The position numbers and the translations under genes are program-made. The notes under the pieces are model-generated. The model was given only the letters and a program-made list of their open reading frames with translations, made no database searches and was not told the DNA's origin. A stretch of 64,000 bases of DNA from Ryuthela nishihirai (taxonomy: Eukaryota > Arthropoda > Arachnida > Araneae > Heptathelidae): assembly GCA_038380435.1 (NCBI GenBank), contig JAWZYU010000010.1, positions 44,612,135-44,676,134 of the forward strand. The letters run 5' to 3'. Numbering within the stretch: the first letter of the stretch is position 1; each line of letters starts with the position of its first letter. Below are positions 10,615 to 21,149 of the stretch, one piece after another.

Positions 10615-10858
10615 CAGAGGTCTCAAACATTTTAACATTGAGCACCCTAGAATGTTATAAATTTATGCTTCCCACTAGAATCTTAGATAAAATTATGCAA
10701 CCTCTTCCGTTTTTCCTACAGTGTAGGATTTACATATTTGCGAAACAAATTTTCACTAAAAATACTAGCAAATACAAAATTATCAGAGCTTTGCGTTTCC
10801 ACTTCCAAGTTGCTCGCGACCCTCCTGAATGTTTGGGCTCACAGTTTGCGAACCACTG
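10615..10858. mobile_element. hAT MITE with perfect 8-bp TSD
   Basis: The right end, read inverted, is 'cagtggttcgcaaactgtg', a classic hAT terminus; the left end is 'cagaggtctcaaac'. The 8 bases 'tcgtaagg' occur immediately outside both ends (10607-10614 and 10859-10866). At 244 bp it carries no transposase, although overlapping ~70-codon frames run through it on both strands by chance. Mobilisation would have needed a hAT transposase supplied elsewhere. Confidence 0.85.
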
Positions 10859-10944
10859 TCGTAAGGTATTTATGTAAGACGATGAATGACGCTTTCTTAA
10901 AGGATTGTTCAAGATCGTCCGTTTGCAACAATATAGCATCTATA

Positions 10945-11051
10945 TAATGAGCATGTGCATGTCGCGCTTGACTTACGAGTTCGTGCGATGTCAAAACACC
11001 GAAATTAAGCTCTGACAGTGGGAATCAGAGGTGACGCGATCTGTTCTCTGT
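10945..11051 (+). ncRNA. 5S-rRNA-like relic
   Basis: The stretch 'caccgaaattaagc' (10997-11010) matches the 5S rRNA internal control region (caccgaagttaagc), preceded by 'gttcgtgcgatg' (5S: ttctcgtccgatc) and, earlier, 'catgtcgcgcttga' (5S: cataccacgctga). 'gaggtgacgcgatctg' follows, like 'gggtgaccgcctggg'. Segment order and spacing fit a 5S sequence with a small insertion and a ~12-base loss. It abuts the broken end of the Tc1 element at 11052, so it is either a 5S pseudogene or the head of a 5S-derived SINE. It is too mutated to be a working gene. Confidence 0.45.
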
Positions 11052-12218
11052 TAGTGCCTAATATGATGTTGGTCCTCCATGTGACGCCAAAACAGCTCTT
11101 ACCCAGCGAGGCATGGACGCTACAAGATTTCTAATGGTGTCTTGTGGTATCTGGTACTAATACCAGCAAATCATTTAACTCTTGTAAGTTACGTGGTTGA
11201 GCCGCTGCAGATCGGATATGCTATTCCAACATAAACCACAGATACTCGATTGGATTGATGTCTTGGGAATTTGGAGGCCAGGGCAATACTTGGAAGTCTT
11301 CCTCATCTTCTGCAAACCTTTCTCGAACAATCGGGGCAGTGTGGCATGGCACATTATCTTGCTGAAAGAAAGCACTGCTAGAGGGGAATACCGTTGCCAT
11401 GAAAGGATGTACCTGGTGTGTAATGATGTTTAGGTAGGTGGTAGACATCATAGTTTCCTGTACATGAATGACTGGACCCATGGTTTCTCAACAGAACATT
11501 GCCCAAAACAATACACTTCCTCCAACGGCTTGTTTTCGTTCTACAGTGCATCCTGGTGCCAACTCTTACCCAAGTAAACGACGCACACGTACGCGGCCGT
11601 CCATGTAGTGCAACAGGAAACGAGATTCATCGAACCGGACAACCTTTTTCCAATCATTCTAGACAAGTTTTGATACTCACGTGCCCATTGTAGGCGCTTT
11701 CGATGGTGAACCGAGGTTAGCATGAGCACTTGGGGCGGCCTGCGCCTACGCAGCCTCATTTTCAGCAGGGTTCGATGTTACTATGTGTTGTGGCACATTA
11801 CTTCTGTCACCAGCATTCAAATTACGGGCAGGCTGCGCCACGGAATCTCTTCTTTAAGCTCGTACCATATGTGATAGCCTTCGCTCACTTCTAGCATCGA
11901 TGAGCCATGGTCGGCCCATACCTTGCCGGCGGTTCGTAGTTTTCCCCTCCTTAGATCACGTTTTGAAAGTACTAACCTCTGCTGACCGGGAGCAGCTCAC
12001 ACGACTTGCCGTTTCGAAAATGCTCTGACCCAGTCGTCTGGCCATTACAATTTGGCCTTTGTCAAACTCACTTAAGTCTGCTGCCTTTCCCATCTGAAGA
12101 ACAAGAAGAATCAGGTGTTATTTATATCGTTTCATGACATTCACACGCGCAGTCGTTTACCTGCAGTTACTTCAATTTGATAAAGACGCGCTGGTCATAA
12201 TATTTTGGCTCTTCGGTG
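11052..12218 (-). mobile_element. Tc1 family element, copy A (DD36E spacing), left end lost
   Basis: The transposon is read on the minus strand. Its right end in the window is a Tc1-style inverted terminus 'caccgaagagccaaaatatt' at 12218 followed by the TA target (12219-12220). The opposite terminus, intact in copy B at 23.38 kb, is missing here: homology stops near 11052 at the 5S-like sequence. The transposase starts at about 12093 with '[22 protein letters not shown]', a helix-turn-helix N-terminus. Premature stops and at least one frame change follow. Confidence 0.8.
11178..12093 (-). pseudogene. Tc1 transposase, broken (copy A)
   Basis: This was a DDE/D integrase-like enzyme that cut and pasted its element at TA dinucleotides. 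Visible pieces are the N-terminal HTH (~12093-11990), 'VHHRKRLQWAREYQN' (~11700-11660), a first-aspartate region 'FDES' in a shifted frame (~11620), 'SSAFFQQDNVPCH' with the second aspartate (~11370-11330), and 'PPNSQDINPIEYLW' with the final glutamate (~11277-11236). I count 36 residues between the second D and E in the open frame, against 34 in classical Tc1. Stops after the HTH and near 11484 plus shifts kill the gene. Confidence 0.75.
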
Positions 12219-12220
12219 TA

Positions 12221-13049
12221 AGTCGTAATAAAACCAATCAAACTGAATGTAGATTTCGAATACCAAAAGCAGTATTTGTAAATACTGGTTTTTTCTATAC
12301 TCCGTGTGTGAGAGGTACTGTTCGACATAAAAAATGGAAGAGAACCTTTCTCTTCTGTCTGTCAGGATGTCACTAACTAGGTGACAGGTAATTAACTCGA
12401 CAAACGCATATGCTCTATAGAAATATCTAGTTTTATTATAGATGAAGCAAGCTGCCAGACAGTGCTCAGTTAAATAGATAGAAAATAAAGCCTGTAACTC
12501 CCGGTACAGTCACTCAGTGCTCCCAAAAAAACCTCACTGAGCCTTTAGGTGGTCCTACCAGCTAACAAAAGGAAAAATTGTTAAAATCAGCACTAACGGA
12601 GGGTCCTAACTTTCGATTCACCGTGCAGAAGGAAGAAATTGTCTTTTTCAAGATACTCTTTCTTCCGTCGAAAACACCACAAGGTGAAGTCAGGTGATAA
12701 TTCTCCAGGCGTTTTGTTTAGCTATATCCCAATTATGGTAAATGACCTTTCTAGACTGTATTCTGGAGATGAGAGATTTTTAATGAAACACATACAATTT
12801 TTCTTCACCAGACCCCCGGATCTACCACCGCTGCTCTTGCTAGGAAAAGAGCTCACAAAATAGAGATCCTGGCTTTTCTCTTCGCCCTAAACAGGCGGAA
12901 TCCCTATAGTAGTCGGTAAACAACATAATTTAGTGTGTAATCAATCAGATTTCCCTTGTGGCACGTTAGGCATTTGCCTGGGAGCGCCAACCTAATAAGG
13001 GTGCCAGTATTTTGGTGTTACATTTTGTTTTTCAAACTGGGAAAAAATA
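12221..13049. other. No gene seen
   Basis: Spacer with open frames of 74-80 codons (12134-12376, 12639-12863) that match nothing known to me and lack coding character. A 'ggcacgttaggcatttgcctgggagc' run at 12961 may be an old repeat. Confidence 0.4.
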
Positions 13050-13207
13050 CACTGGTTTCCATAAATTAAGGAAAATCCCTGTGTTAAGTCAACGGAAAGC
13101 AAACGTCAAAGCTATATACCTTCTCAAATAAGTTTTTTTGTTTTGAAAAATGTGATTGAAGATAAAAATCTCAATTAAATAAATCAATATCACTATTTTC
13201 AACAATA

Positions 13208-15236
13208 TATTAATAATAATAATTTATTTCCATATTCATTTACAGAAACATTACACACAAAAATTTGTTATCAAATTTGGAGATGGAAACTGCAAAAGGA
13301 AATAATATGAAATAAAATAAACGATTAAAAATAAAAAAAATACATAACTGACAGAAACATACACTTAACAAGTATATCTGTGTAATCTAGGAGTTACAAA
13401 ACAACTCTTACAGATTACAAAAACAAAATTCTACTGTAAACGAAAATCTTTGGCAATGGAAAAAAAGACTAAGAAATTACATTTAAAAGCATCTTCAATA
13501 TCATCAGTATTTACCTAATAAAATTTGTTTTTTTTTCTTAAAATTACATTCCCTTTTTTCTTCTTTTATACTATTAGGTAAAGGATTATATAATTTGGTG
13601 CAATGAAATTAAAATGCTTATGTATGATTTCTTTCTTTGATTTCACAACATGAAACCTGTTTGTTGAACATCTGGTATCGTATGCGATGAACCGTTTTTC
13701 TATCCAATTGTTGTTTTTATGTAGAAACAAAAGACTTCTATATAAATATAACTTTCTCAAGGGTAATATATCATTTCTTATGTAATGATAATTTACATTG
13801 CTAATATTGTTATTTGAAACTAGTTTTACAATTTTATTTTTCACTTTCACTAGAGGGAGTAGATTTGATACATAATCACCCCCTCCAACAAGTGATTCCA
13901 TAGCTTAAAATTGAATGAACCCAAGCGAAATAAACTAAAATTAACAACTTGTTATGAGAACATGATTTAAGATAATATAACGTATACAAAATAAATCTTA
14001 ATTTTTTTACACACTGTATCTGCATGTTTCTCTTATTTCAGATTTTGTGAGTTCCGTTTGATCTGCTCCGCTGTCATTGAGTTGTCTATATGCTTTACAT
14101 ATTTGTTAATTTCAGTACTAAAATTATTTTAGTATATTGCTATCCATGGTTAACTTTGAAATCTGTATTAATTTTATTTACTAAATCTTCATCATCTTTT
14201 GAAGGATACACCTGACAATTTTTTTTTGATCCCTAAAATATTATTTATTATTTCCCATTGCTTTCCAACATCATTATTACAATCATGAAACTCTTTTAAA
14301 TAATGAAGTTTTTTGACATACATTGTTTTATTTGTTAATTGAATTTATATTGCTTTTTTAGGGATTTGTAAAATGGGCGTTTTTTTATATTTGTTGTATA
14401 ATTTTTGCATTTCTTTGGCTAAAATTATAATATCATTTGTTATCCATTTTTTTTGCTCCTCTGAGTATGACCCAAAACAATATTGTTTATAGAAACGTAA
14501 GTACTTGCTGTCTTGGCCTCGTTTATCATATACATGAATTTATCACATAATACATTTATACTATCAGTTTTATTGCTTTCACTGTTCCATTTATATTCTT
14601 TAATATATTTCTCGAATAAATAATAATCTATACAGCTTTTCCCTAAACGTTTAGGGTTAAAAATTTTTCTTTGCCACTTAACTTACAAGTATTGTTTTGA
14701 AATACAAGTTGATGGGAAGTATACAAATATCATACATTACAAATATAATACTTACAAATATCATTTTAAAAGACAGCTGTATTGTAAGTATAATTATTAT
14801 TCATTTCTCGTATAAAAATATGATCTCTACAAGTGTGAGGGTTGTTGATCTCGTAGCAATATTCACAAATGACTTTAAACCATTTAATGACATTGCATCA
14901 AGATAATCTGACACCTCAGAGCTGTTGCTTAATATATTAAGATTTAATCCCCCAATTATTATTAGCTTATTATTTTTAATATTTTGCAAAGTGCTACTAA
15001 GTTCAATTATATATTCTCTGACGGAGTATTCATGAGAACGATAAATAGGACATAAATATATACCTGTATTACAATCAAATTTATTAATATTCTCTGCAGT
15101 TTCCATATTTACATTACAGTTATAAAAACTAAACTTCGTAACATTTACATAAACTACAATTCCTCCTGATTTATTATATTGCCTACTCCTAAAAAATTGC
15201 TGATAGCCATTAATTTTATAATTCATACCCCTTTTA
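13208..15236 (-). mobile_element. CR1-like LINE, internally deleted, nested in the foldback element
   Basis: The element is read on the minus strand. An endonuclease domain comes first (~15230-14800), then the linker before the polymerase ('WITNDIIILAKEMQKLYNKY' across frames, ~14450-14390), then the reverse-transcriptase end ('YGITCW', ~13920) and a C-terminal tail (~13900-13570). The 3' end at 13208-13225 is a TTA/AAT-type microsatellite. The catalytic palm of the polymerase is missing, so an internal deletion removed it. Insertion into the left arm of the foldback element dates the LINE after it. Confidence 0.7.
13566..13901 (-). pseudogene. LINE ORF2 C-terminal remnant
   Basis: A 111-codon frame following the reverse-transcriptase thumb: 'ILPLRKLYLYRSLLFLHKNN', then 'YDTR' and 'HFNFIAPNYIILYL'. 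This matches the conserved end of CR1/L2-like ORF2 proteins ('LP...L......TR......AP.LYN.LP'). It confirms the orientation and the deletion of the palm between here and 14.2 kb. Confidence 0.55.
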
Positions 15237-15283
15237 TTAGTATTTAATGAGTTATGGAAGTCTGAATATTTAACAACAGGCAA
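14801..15283 (-). pseudogene. LINE endonuclease remnant
   Basis: A 160-codon open frame. Its first ~16 residues come from the foldback element's arm, not the LINE. From about residue 17 it reads as an AP-type endonuclease of a CR1-like LINE: 'INGYQQFFRSRQ', 'NKSGGIVVYV', 'PIYRSHEYSVREYI' and 'NNKLIIIGGLNLNIL', where active enzymes have 'GDFN'. The key aspartate of that motif is thus changed to glycine (GGLN), implying a dead nuclease. It ends 'IATRSTTLTLVEIIFLYEK', where functional relatives have 'IDHIF'. Confidence 0.65.
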
Positions 15284-15647
15284 TGCCAGTCTTAAGAAAC
15301 TTACACAACACTGAAGAATAGTGAAAGAATTATTTACACAAAGTTCTAAAATACGAACTTATTTTATTAAACACTTTGATACAATACTTATTACTAAGTT
15401 TTAAATAACTTCTGAAGTCAATTTTTGTGGCTGGCATTGTTATCGCTAAATATTCAAACTTCCATAACTCATTAAATACTGAACGAATATCGTTGAAAAT
15501 CGAGATATTGATTTATTTGATTGAGATCTTTATCTGCGATCACATTTTACAAAACAAAATAACTTATTTTAGAAGTTATAGAGCTTTGACGTTAGCTTCC
15601 CATTGACTTAACATAGGGATTTTCCTTAACTTATGGAAACCAGTGTA

Positions 15648-16440
15648 CATTGTTTTCGACTTTCAGAAAAGTAAAGAATTGGCCATGTCTAATTACTTAA
15701 AGGAACGTTGGATCGAAAGCGATTAAATGATCTCTCTCGGTTGACAATGAGAGTAAACTTTTAATGGATAGTAAGGATTTTTAAAATATACCAATAATTT
15801 GTGCAATCACAGAGCTAACGAAAGGGGTAGAAAAATATTAAAAAATGAACGCTTTTATTTACATATTTTACTCTATATTGAATGTTTTAAATTATATTTA
15901 ATATTATTTAATTCTTATGGAATTGAGTTAAGAAATTTTATCATTTTCGTTAAAATCCCATATCGATTGCATTTCGTTCATTACATAACATATCGATTGC
16001 ATTTCGATTGCATTTCGTTCATTGCAAATAAATATAACAAATTTATATGTATTTATAGAAAATTAAGGGAAAAAATGAAAGCACATATAGAGGCGCTGCT
16101 GTTGCATATGCGTATTGTTGCTTGAAACGTAAAACGCACCATGTGTATAATGCAAATTGCATGTCGTTTCCCTGACTGCATTATCAAACACTAAAGGGAT
16201 AATAATGAGCTTGTGTTATTAAGTTGCATTCATTTCAGAAATTTCAATTTAGAAAGGATATTTTAAATATGTATTGAATATTAATTCTACAACATCTCAT
16301 TCGTCAATAATAATAATTTCATCAGTAAAAATTCGATTATTCGGATTAATTGGGGATATAAGTAGTTTGGATAACTGAAAATATTACAACAAAAACCTTT
16401 AACTAATCAAAGTTTGGGAAATTATAAAATAAAGTGAAAA
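15648..16440. other. No gene seen; pogo-like end at ~16322
   Basis: Mostly featureless AT-rich DNA. A short direct repeat 'catatcgattgcatttcg' occurs near 15959 and 15989. At 16322-16352 'cagtaaaaattcgattattc' plus 'ggattaattgg' resembles the terminus of pogo/Tigger-type transposons, but no partner end was found. Confidence 0.35.
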
Positions 16441-18520
16441 ACTGAAGCTCTGAAAGATCTAGATATATGAATACTATGATAGACTACTTAGTCATTATGA
16501 CAATTGTGGTTTGCTTATTGCCGAAGTTGAGAAAGAATAATATCACTTTAAACAGGCTTTTTTTTTGTTTCAACTAACTGCATTCTTTCGGATGAAAAGG
16601 AACGGAGGAAACAAAATTATTTGAGTAATAAGACTATGGAGCTTATTTATAAAAGAGGAATTACAGGAATAATTTAAATCAACACCCTAATAGTCCTAAA
16701 CAGACGGCATTACAAAGAGCTTAATAAACGTGTAAAGGATCAGTTAACATCTGTTGAGGAATATTTGGCTTGATAGCTTGGTTGGCAAAGCAGAGGAAAC
16801 AGCTGCACAACACAACAGAAGGGAGTTACACTATATATGTAGTTAATGTTTTGTGTGAGAAAAAACTGACAGTATACAAGAATTGAAGGATAAATATGGT
16901 AAGGTTATTGAAGGTGAATATTCCGTCATGACTAGACCGGCTGAGCATTTCAGAGATGTTCCAAGCAATGTGGTTAGTTCATTCCCATTGTTTGTAATCA
17001 TCATCGATGCATGTACTGGCTTTAATATTGGCCCTTATAGACATTATGAAGTCGTTTCAGCTATCTCCAATTTAAAAGTGCACATATCCCCAGGGGTGAA
17101 TGAAATCATCACTGAAATGCTTAGAGCTGGGAACATTTGTGTTGTCACATGGCTGACTGAAATTTTAAGTATTTTTTATGATAAAGATGTTGTTTCTGAA
17201 GATTTATCCAGAGTTATTATTATCCCTATGTTTTAAAAAAGGTGATTGCAGTTCTTGTGATAACTATAAGGGTATTGCCTACTTTCTGTTCCAGGTAAAG
17301 TTCTTTGCATGATTGTGCTTAATAGAATTAAAAATCTGCGTGGTAGACAATTGCGTGATGAGTAGTGTGAATTCAGACGTGGTAAGGATGTAGATCAGAT
17401 TTTTTCACTTAGGCAGATTGTAGAGAAATGTTTTGAGGTTCAGAAACTTGTGGATACTATATTTATAGATTTTAAAGAAGCTTTTGAATCTGTTGATCGT
17501 CAAAATGTGTGATTGATCGTTAGATCATATAGAATACCTGACAGATTAGTTAGCATAATCAAAATTCTCTATAATATCACAGGGTGGGGTGTGAGAGTTG
17601 ATAAGGCTTGTAGCGATTGGTTTAGCATTGCTAGTGGAGTTAGACAAGGGTGCATTTTGTTTTAGTTTGGTTATAGTTGGTTATTGGTTATGTGAAATTC
17701 ACTGCAAGGGAAAGATTTTGGGTTTAAATGGTCTAGAGATCTAAAATTTCAGATTTGGATTATACATATGTTTTGGCCTTGTCTAATGATGTTGATGACA
17801 TGAATTATTTTATTAGGGCTGTTGATGAGACTAATAATAGAGTAGATTTGGTGATTATCAGAGAGAAAACTAAAGGGATGAAAATTAGTCAAGCAGATGG
17901 TGCTTCATGTTACTTTGAACCGTTGCCCTCCTGACCAAATGTCTCAGTTTAATTATCTCTGGAGCTATGTAACATACTGGTGACGTGCGTCATGAGCTAA
18001 ACAGAAGAATAATGATTGCTTCTGGAACTTTTAAGAATCTGTGAAGAGTGTGAAAAAATAGGAGTATATACATAAGAATGAAATTAAGGTGTATAACAGT
18101 TTGCTTGTTTCTAAGGTTAGTTATGGTAGCGAAACATGGATCCTTTTTAAGCAGGTTAACAGGAAACGTTTTGCCTTTGATTTTAGATGCTTGCAGAGTA
18201 TCGGACATTAGATGGTTTGACTTTGTAAGTAGTGATGAAGTTAAAGAAGGAGCCATCAATCTGCTTTGAGCAGCATTTCGTGCAGAGAATGGCTGCGTTG
18301 GTTTGGCCATGTTACTCTTACACATAGCTTCAAATTGACAAAAAGATTATTAACAGTGTGCTTAAAGGCTCCAGTAAAAGTGAGATATCTAGAATGCAAT
18401 GGTGAAAAATGTCAAAAAGGACTTTGCTAGAATTGGCGTACAGTGTTAAAATACAACAGCTGTAACTCAGGAGACACATGTCTGAAGAACAAAATTACAC
18501 AGTCTAGTAGATCGGTAGGT
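16441..18520 (+). mobile_element. RTE-like LINE copy 3, 5'-truncated and heavily decayed
   Basis: Plus-strand copy of the RTE-like family seen at 18.8-22.4 and 62.3-64 kb. It begins within the region between endonuclease and polymerase ('actgaagctctgaaagat') and runs through polymerase to the C-terminal 'RLAW'-like end near 18480. The active-site block that should read (F/Y)ADD has become 'DLDYTYVLAL' (~17752-17781). Several stops and small deletions are present. It stops next to the left end of the interrupted Tc1 at 18533 and lacks the GAT tail, so the tail has been lost. Confidence 0.75.
16883..17236 (+). pseudogene. RTE-like ORF fragment upstream of the polymerase
   Basis: A 117-codon open piece aligned with minus-strand 20492-20130 of the better copy. 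Shared residues include 'MKDKYGKVIEGEYSVM', 'GPYRHYEVVSAISNLKVH', and 'SPGVNEIITEMLRAGN' just before the polymerase fingers. Active relatives read 'SPGxDxIxxEMLK'; here an N replaces the D. The frame closes at 17234-17236 where copy 1 continues into 'FKKGDRSSCDNYRG' in a shifted frame. Confidence 0.6.
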
Positions 18521-18831
18521 ATAGTACGTATGTACACCGAAGAGCCAAAAATATTATGACTAGCAGGATTTTATGCAAATCGAAGCAACTGCAGGTTAAT
18601 AACAGCGCATATGAAGGTCATGAAACGGTATAAAAAACACCTGATACTGAGCTCTGTTAATCGGTGTTATTCTTGTTCTTCAGATGGGAAAGGCAGCGGA
18701 CTTAAGTGAATTTGACAAAGGCCAAATTGTAATGGCCAGACGACTTGGTCAGAGCATTTCCAAGACAGCAAGGTTTGTGGGCTACTTACGGTCAGCCGTG
18801 GTTCATCATCATCATCATCCTCAGCCATGGA

Positions 18832-19257
18832 CTACGGAGGCCCAACCAGACCGTGCAATTTAGTTCTCCAAGCAAGTCTATCTTGAGCTACATCTACTGC
18901 ATCTGGCCACTGCACACCAATTCTAACAAGGTCCTGTTTGATATTGTCTGCCCACCGCATCCTAGGTCTCCCCTTCTTTCTGAGGCGTTTAGGCACACTG
19001 TTCATAACCCTATTCGACAATCTATAATTATTCATACGGGCAACATGGCCAAACCAACGCAGTCTCTCTCTGCACAATATGCTGCTTAAAGGAGGTTGCA
19101 TACTCCTTTGCCTAACCTTATTATTAGTTACAAAGTTGAACCACCTAATGCCCAAGATACTACGTAAGCATCTGGAATCAAACGCATCTAGTTTCCTGTT
19201 ATCTTGTTTACAAATTATCCACGTTTCACTACCATAACTAACCCTAGAAAGAACCAA
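18832..19257 (-). pseudogene. RTE-like ORF2 C-terminal domain
   Basis: 141 codons ending at the natural stop just before the GAT tail. It shows the hallmark end of this LINE type: 'SYGSETWIICKQDNRKLDAF', 'RCLRSILGIRWFNFVTN', 'RERLRWFGHVARMN', 'KKGRPRMRWADNIKQDL' and 'AQDRLAWR'. The role of this region is poorly known; it follows the polymerase and probably binds the RNA tail or DNA target. Confidence 0.8.
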
Positions 19258-19269
19258 ACTATTATACAG

Positions 19270-20492
19270 TCAAATTTTAGTCTTTAGGTGTATACGCCTA
19301 TTTCTCCACACTCTCCATAGATTCTTAAAAGTCCCGGCAGCAATCCCTATCCATCTGTTAATCTCATGCTGCACATCACCAATATCTGTTACATAGCTCA
19401 CAAGATAATTAAACTGTGACACCTGCTCAAGACTGCAACCATTCATATTAACTGAATCACAGCCTGCCTGACCAATTTTCATCACTTTAGTTTTTTCTCT
19501 GTTTATAACCAAACCTACTCTATTACCAGTTTCATTAACAGTTCGAATGAAAGAGTTCATCTCATCAACATCATTTGCCAAAAGGGCTAAATCATTAGCA
19601 TAATCTACATCAGAAATTTTCGTATCTCCAGTCCATTTAAGGCCAAAATCTTTCCCCTGTGAGTGAATTTCGCATAACATAATCAATAACCAAGCTAAAG
19701 AGAAAAGGAGATAAAATGCACCCTTGTCGAACACCAGAGGTAATGCTAAACTAATTGCTACAAGCCTTACCAACTTTCACACACAACTCAGTATTATTAT
19801 AGAGAGCTTTCATTATGTTAACTAACTTGTCAGGTATACCATATGATCTTACAATCAACCACAAATTATGACGATCAACAGAGTCGAAAGCCTTTTTGAA
19901 ATCAACAAAGCTAGCAACCAAAGGTTTCTGAAACTCTAAACATTTCTCAAGAATCTGCCTAAGTGAAAATATCTGATCCACACATCCCCTACCACTTCTG
20001 AATCCACATTGCTCATCACGCAATTGCTTGTCAACCAGATTCTTAATTCTATTAAGCACAATCATGGAAAGAACTTTACCTGGAACAGAGAGTAGGCTCA
20101 TACCCCTATAGTTATCACAAGAACTGCGATCACCTTTTTTGAAAAATAGGGATAACAATAGCTCTGGTAAAATCCTTAGGAACCATGCCTTTATCATAAA
20201 AGATATTCAGAATTTCAGTCATCCAAGTGGTAACCGAAACTTTTCCAGCTCTAAGCATTTCCGTAGTAATTTCATCTACCCCTGGGGATTTATGAAGTTT
20301 AAGTTTAGAAAGAGCCAAAATAACTTCAGATTGTGTTATAGGGCCAACATTAAAGCCACCAATGCATCTATCATCATTGCAAACAATGGGAATAGAACTA
20401 ACCGCATTGTTTAGAATATCACTGAAATGCACTTCCCACCTAGCCATGACAGAATCCTCACCTTCTATAACCTTACCTTGTTCATCCTTCAA
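19270..20492 (-). pseudogene. RTE-like reverse transcriptase, frameshifted, YAND active site
   Basis: Three overlapping frames cover one polymerase. First comes the pre-fingers region (20492-20130) with 'HKSPGVDEITTEMLRAG'. The fingers follow (20197-19751): 'KKGDRSSCDNYRGMSLL', 'RDEQCGFRSGRGCVDQIFSL' and 'FVDFKKAFDSVDRHNLW', the first metal aspartate being in FVDF. The palm is 19773-19270, with the catalytic loop 'DVDYANDLALL' at ~19611-19579. Active enzymes have (F/Y)ADD there; this copy has YAND, one metal-binding aspartate replaced by asparagine (GAT to AAT). Frame changes near 20150 and 19760 also break it, and an RQGC motif is lost at the second junction. Confidence 0.8.
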
Positions 20493-20495
20493 TCC

Positions 20496-20984
20496 CTATA
20501 TACCTGTTCGTTTTCTACCACATAAAACATTAACCATCTGGTACAGCTCTCTGCTGTTGTGCTCTCTAACTGCTTCTTCGGCTTTGTCAGCCAAACCATC
20601 AAGCCAAAGATTCTTATCAGCAGCTAACTGATCTTTTACACGTTTATTAAGTTCTCTGTAATGCTTTCTATTAGGACTAGTAGGGTATTGATTAAGGACA
20701 TTCCTGCAGTTCTTTCTTTCCAAAATAAGCTCAAGTGCCTTATCACTCAGATAATTCTGACTCTTCTGCTCCTTTTTTCCTAAAAGAGTACTGTTAGTGT
20801 CCAAAAAAGCCAGTTTAAAATGATCCCATTCTTCCTCAACTTCAGTAGTAAGCAAATCATGACTGTAATAATGACTAAGTAACCTATCATGGTAAGCTTT
20901 GGCTATAACTGGGTCTTTCAGAGCTTCAGTATTAAAAGCAAATTTTTTAACTCTAGCACAACACTTTTTAATTTTACGTTGCAA
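20496..20984 (-). pseudogene. RTE-like ORF2 linker region
   Basis: 162 codons between endonuclease and polymerase: 'KPAYHDRLLSHYYSH'-like and 'EEWDHFKLAFLDTNSTLLGKK' segments ending 'LYQMVNVLCGRKRTGI'. It is the best-preserved version of this stretch and serves as the reference for the rearrangement seen at 63.9 kb in copy 4. Confidence 0.65.
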
Positions 20985-21149
20985 GACACTTTTAACAAGG
21001 TAATGGTCAGATCCAATTGCAGCTGCCCTATATGCCCTGGTATTCCTAACAGAACTAGTCCATTTGCTGTTAATTAATATATAATCAATTATATTCTTAT
21101 GCAGCCCATCTGGTGAAACCCATGTGTACTTATATATGTCGCGGTGTTT

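Larger units (their letters stand above)
13050..15645. mobile_element. Long-TIR foldback transposon, split by a LINE
   Basis: The ends are 'cactggtttccataa' at 13050 and its inverted match ending 'ttatggaaaccagtg' at 15645, each flanked by TA (13048-13049, 15646-15647), the Tc1/mariner target. The inverted arms are unusually long. The left arm (13050-~13207) aligns continuously with the right arm (15645 back to ~15487). The next ~50 bases of the arm (15430-15482 on the right) reappear inverted at 15235-15285, on the far side of the LINE. The unsplit element was therefore about 570 bp: ~210-bp arms around a ~145-bp spacer (15286-15429), with no transposase. Confidence 0.8.

Noticed and set aside
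12961..13020. Possible SINE or LTR start at 'ggcacgttaggcatttgcc'
   Set aside because: A single short stretch with no second copy and no LTR pair; no retroviral or LTR-retrotransposon genes (gag, protease, integrase) were found anywhere in the window.
20139..20631. Plus-strand frames of 89-91 codons
   Set aside because: Antisense shadows of the RTE-like polymerase on the minus strand.
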